From the NCBI RefSeq assembly GCF_023156535.1, contig NZ_JALNMH010000005.1, forward strand, positions 32,175 to 96,174: a stretch of DNA of 64,000 nucleotides. Direction: 5' to 3'. The translations under genes were made by a program, and so were the position numbers. Under the pieces are notes generated by a model, which was not told where the DNA came from, made no database searches, and saw only the letters and a list, made by a program, of their open reading frames with translations. Origin of the DNA: Pseudomarimonas salicorniae. GTDB taxonomy: Bacteria > Pseudomonadota > Gammaproteobacteria > Xanthomonadales > Xanthomonadaceae. Of this stretch, positions 62,051 through 64,000 are shown piece by piece. Position 1 is the stretch's first letter, and each line of letters starts with the position of its first letter.

Positions 62051-64000
62051 ATGTACCTTGCTCTACGCTTGATCCGATCTCTCTCTACCCTCGCCCTAGC
62101 GCTGCCCCTGGTATCGGGTCTTGCCTTCGCATCACCAACACTGCCGCAGGGACTGAGCGGCTCCGACTGGGCGCAGGTGTCCGCCCAACTGCGCCAAGCG
62201 TCCCCTGCGACCGCCTCGGAACGGGTTGTCCGGAACGGGCCAAAGGGGAAGGGCATCACCTCTGTCGCTGGCCAGACTTATCTGAAGGCCGCGATCGTCG
62301 ATGCCGGCGATCAGTTCGGTTATTCACTGGCTCTTTCTGGCAGCACCCTGGTGGTGGGGGCGCCCGAGGAGGATGGCGCTGCGCCGGGGGCGGGGCAGGG
62401 TGGGCAAGACAACTCCGTCCCGGGCAGCGGCGCGGCCTACGTGTTTGTCCGCAGGAACGGAAGCTGGGAGCAGCAGGCCTATCTCAAGGCTAGCAATGCC
62501 GAGGAGAACGACGACTTTGGGGTGGCCGTGGCGATCTGCGGCGACACCATCGTGGTGGGTGCAATCTATGAATCGAGCGCCTCCACGGGGGTGAACGGCG
62601 AGGCAGACGACAACTCGATGCCTTCCAGCGGCGCCGCCTATGTCTTCGTTCGAAGCGGCGACACCTGGCGCCAGCAGGCCTACCTCAAGGCCAGCAACCC
62701 CGGCCCGGGAGACCTCTTCGGCTGGTCTGTCGATGTGTCGGGAGATACGGTCGTGGTCGGCGCATTTGGTGAAGACAGCGCGGCCCGAGGGGTCAACGGC
62801 GATGGTAGCGACGACTTCGCAGACCGGAGCGGCGCCGCCTATGTATTTGTCCGTGAGGGCGAGACCTGGCGTGAGCAGGCCTACCTGAAGGCGAGCAACG
62901 CCGGCGCTGGCGATGGCTTCGGCGTGTCGGTGGCGGTCTTCGGCGACACGGTTGCCGTGGGCGCGGTTGCTGAAAGCAGCTCTGCACGGGGCGTCAACGG
63001 TGACGGTCACGATGACTCGGCTGTCGCAGCCGGTGCCGCGTACGTATTTGTTCGTGAGGGCGAGATCTGGCGCGAGCAGGCCTATATCAAGGCGAGCAAC
63101 AGCGATGCGGATGACCGCTTCGGGCAGGAGGTGGCGCTTTTCCGCGACACCCTGGTGGTCGGCGCCGTTCTGGAAGACGGGGGCGCCCGTACCGTCAACG
63201 GTGACGGGGCGGACAACAGCGTGCTCGACAGTGGCGCCGCGTACGTCTTTGTGCGCGAGGCCGACGTCTGGACCGAGGAGGCCTATCTCAAACCCAGCAA
63301 CCCCGGCAGTGTCGATCGATTCGGCGACGACCTGGCCGTCTCCGGTGACGTCGTGGTGGTGAGCGCCCGGCGCGAGGACAGTCCGGTCGGCGGCAGCCAG
63401 GACGATGACTCGCTGACCGACAGCGGCGCAGCGTATGTGTTCGTGCGCGGTGATGTGGGCTGGCGGCAACAGTCGATGCTCAAGGCCCACAATGCAGGGC
63501 AGGGTGACTGGTTCGGGAATGACGTGGCGCTGGAAGGCGATGTCGTCGCCGTGGGCGCGCCGCTTGAGTCCAGCCGGTCGACCGGCATCGACGGGGATGG
63601 CGATGACGATGGAGCGGACCGTAGCGGTGCTGCCTACGTGTTCCCATTGCGCAGCTATCGGCTGGGGGGCAGCGTCGTTGGACTTGTCGGCAGCGGGCTC
63701 GAACTGAGGAACCGAGCCGAGGACCCGCTAGCGATCAGCAGCGCAGGCAGTTTCACCTTCGACAGGGCCATGGTCGATGGCACACGCTACCGCATTGCGG
63801 TGGCACGCCAGCCCGTCTCTCCGCACCAGACCTGCACCGTCGCCAACGGCAGTGGCACGGTCAGCTCGGCGGATATCACCCACGTTGAAGTGACCTGCTC
63901 CACCAACACCTTCTCGGTGGGCGGCACGCTGTCCGGTCTATCCGGGTCAGGCCTGGTCCTGCGCAACAACGGCGGCGATGACCTGGCTCTTGGCGGCAAC
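62051..64000 (+). CDS. Secreted FG-GAP-repeat protein, second paralogue (3' truncated by the window)
   Basis: The frame runs open from ATG 62051 through the last base (650 codons, no stop). GGGGG precedes the start. Signal peptide MYLALRLIRSLSTLALALPL to about residue 28. After a short linker (GLSGSDWAQVSAQLRQ, equivalent to the first paralogue's GLAQADWTQIQSRIEA) come seven FG-GAP blades from about residue 74 to 530. The ~82-residue GL(x)GSGL module follows, and a second copy is cut at the window edge (GLVLRNNGGDDLALGGN). The large N-terminal domain of the first paralogue is missing. The missing 3' part probably adds a DUF11-like domain. Confidence 0.88.
   Translation, partial: MYLALRLIRSLSTLALALPLVSGLAFASPTLPQGLSGSDWAQVSAQLRQASPATASERVVRNGPKGKGITSVAGQTYLKAAIVDAGDQFGYSLALSGSTLVVGAPEEDGAAPGAGQGGQDNSVPGSGAAYVFVRRNGSWEQQAYLKASNAEENDDFGVAVAICGDTIVVGAIYESSASTGVNGEADDNSMPSSGAAYVFVRSGDTWRQQAYLKASNPGPGDLFGWSVDVSGDTVVVGAFGEDSAARGVNGDGSDDFADRSGAAYVFVREGETWREQAYLKASNAGAGDGFGVSVAVFGDTVAVGAVAESSSARGVNGDGHDDSAVAAGAAYVFVREGEIWREQAYIKASNSDADDRFGQEVALFRDTLVVGAVLEDGGARTVNGDGADNSVLDSGAAYVFVREADVWTEEAYLKPSNPGSVDRFGDDLAVSGDVVVVSARREDSPVGGSQDDDSLTDSGAAYVFVRGDVGWRQQSMLKAHNAGQGDWFGNDVALEGDVVAVGAPLESSRSTGIDGDGDDDGADRSGAAYVFPLRSYRLGGSVVGLVGSGLELRNRAEDPLAISSAGSFTFDRAMVDGTRYRIAVARQPVSPHQTCTVANGSGTVSSADITHVEVTCSTNTFSVGGTLSGLSGSGLVLRNNGGDDLALGGN

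Noticed and set aside
62324..63490. 388-residue minus-strand frame at the right edge
   Set aside because: It is the complement of the FG-GAP repeats of the truncated plus-strand gene and mirrors their periodicity.

Overview
The window is GC-rich DNA packed with genes, from a Gram-negative bacterium. The gene content points to the Gammaproteobacteria, most likely Xanthomonadales/Lysobacterales. The grounds are an NtrB-NtrC pair, RluE, RND efflux, and large secreted proteins with GEVED, DUF11 and FG-GAP modules and IPTL-CTERM-like tails. The many small intergenic palindromes fit the same group. This placement is inference; no rRNA or tRNA gene lies in the window.

Layout. 1-8.2 kb holds a GGDEF/EAL protein that converges on a translationally coupled DUF2868-DUF3482 (membrane protein-GTPase) pair, followed by the nitrogen-regulation pair ntrB-ntrC. 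8.2-9.0 kb holds a composite repeat and a decayed nuclease gene. 9.0-26.1 kb holds two giant tandem secreted proteins on the minus strand (2380 and 3280 residues). 26.3-33.2 kb is housekeeping and transport: rluE, an ABC exporter, thiD, a methyltransferase, and a SulP anion transporter with a universal stress protein. 33.6-38.5 kb is a TetR regulator divergent from an RND adaptor-pump operon. 38.6-43.4 kb holds an EF-hand protein, a MITE-like element, an NRDE/TANGO2 protein with a Tat-exported aldo/keto reductase, and a small secreted protein overlapping a GlxA-type regulator. 43.4-49.6 kb is a two-gene unit of secreted proteins, one of them a TolB-like propeller. 49.6-53.8 kb is repeat-rich and decayed: gene remnants, a DUF1801 protein and a secreted protein of unknown function. 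53.8-64.0 kb holds a TMEM175-like channel and a hybrid two-component sensor/AraC regulator. The sensor is followed by two tandem FG-GAP proteins; the second runs off the window.

The strongest unusual signals are non-coding. First, a ~374-bp element occurs three times. It has 15-bp terminal inverted repeats and three internal palindromes always in the same order, and rearranged derivatives occur elsewhere. Second, a ~272-bp MITE-like element carries interleaved A-B-A'-B' inverted repeats, and its terminal repeat supplies the stop codon of a neighbouring gene. Third, a ~32-bp palindrome family has a conserved loop, and a degenerate copy lies inside a coding sequence. Among proteins, the hybrid sensor with tandem FG-GAP proteins, the giant repeat proteins, and a shared short F/Y-x-S-x-F/Y-E motif in secreted proteins deserve follow-up.
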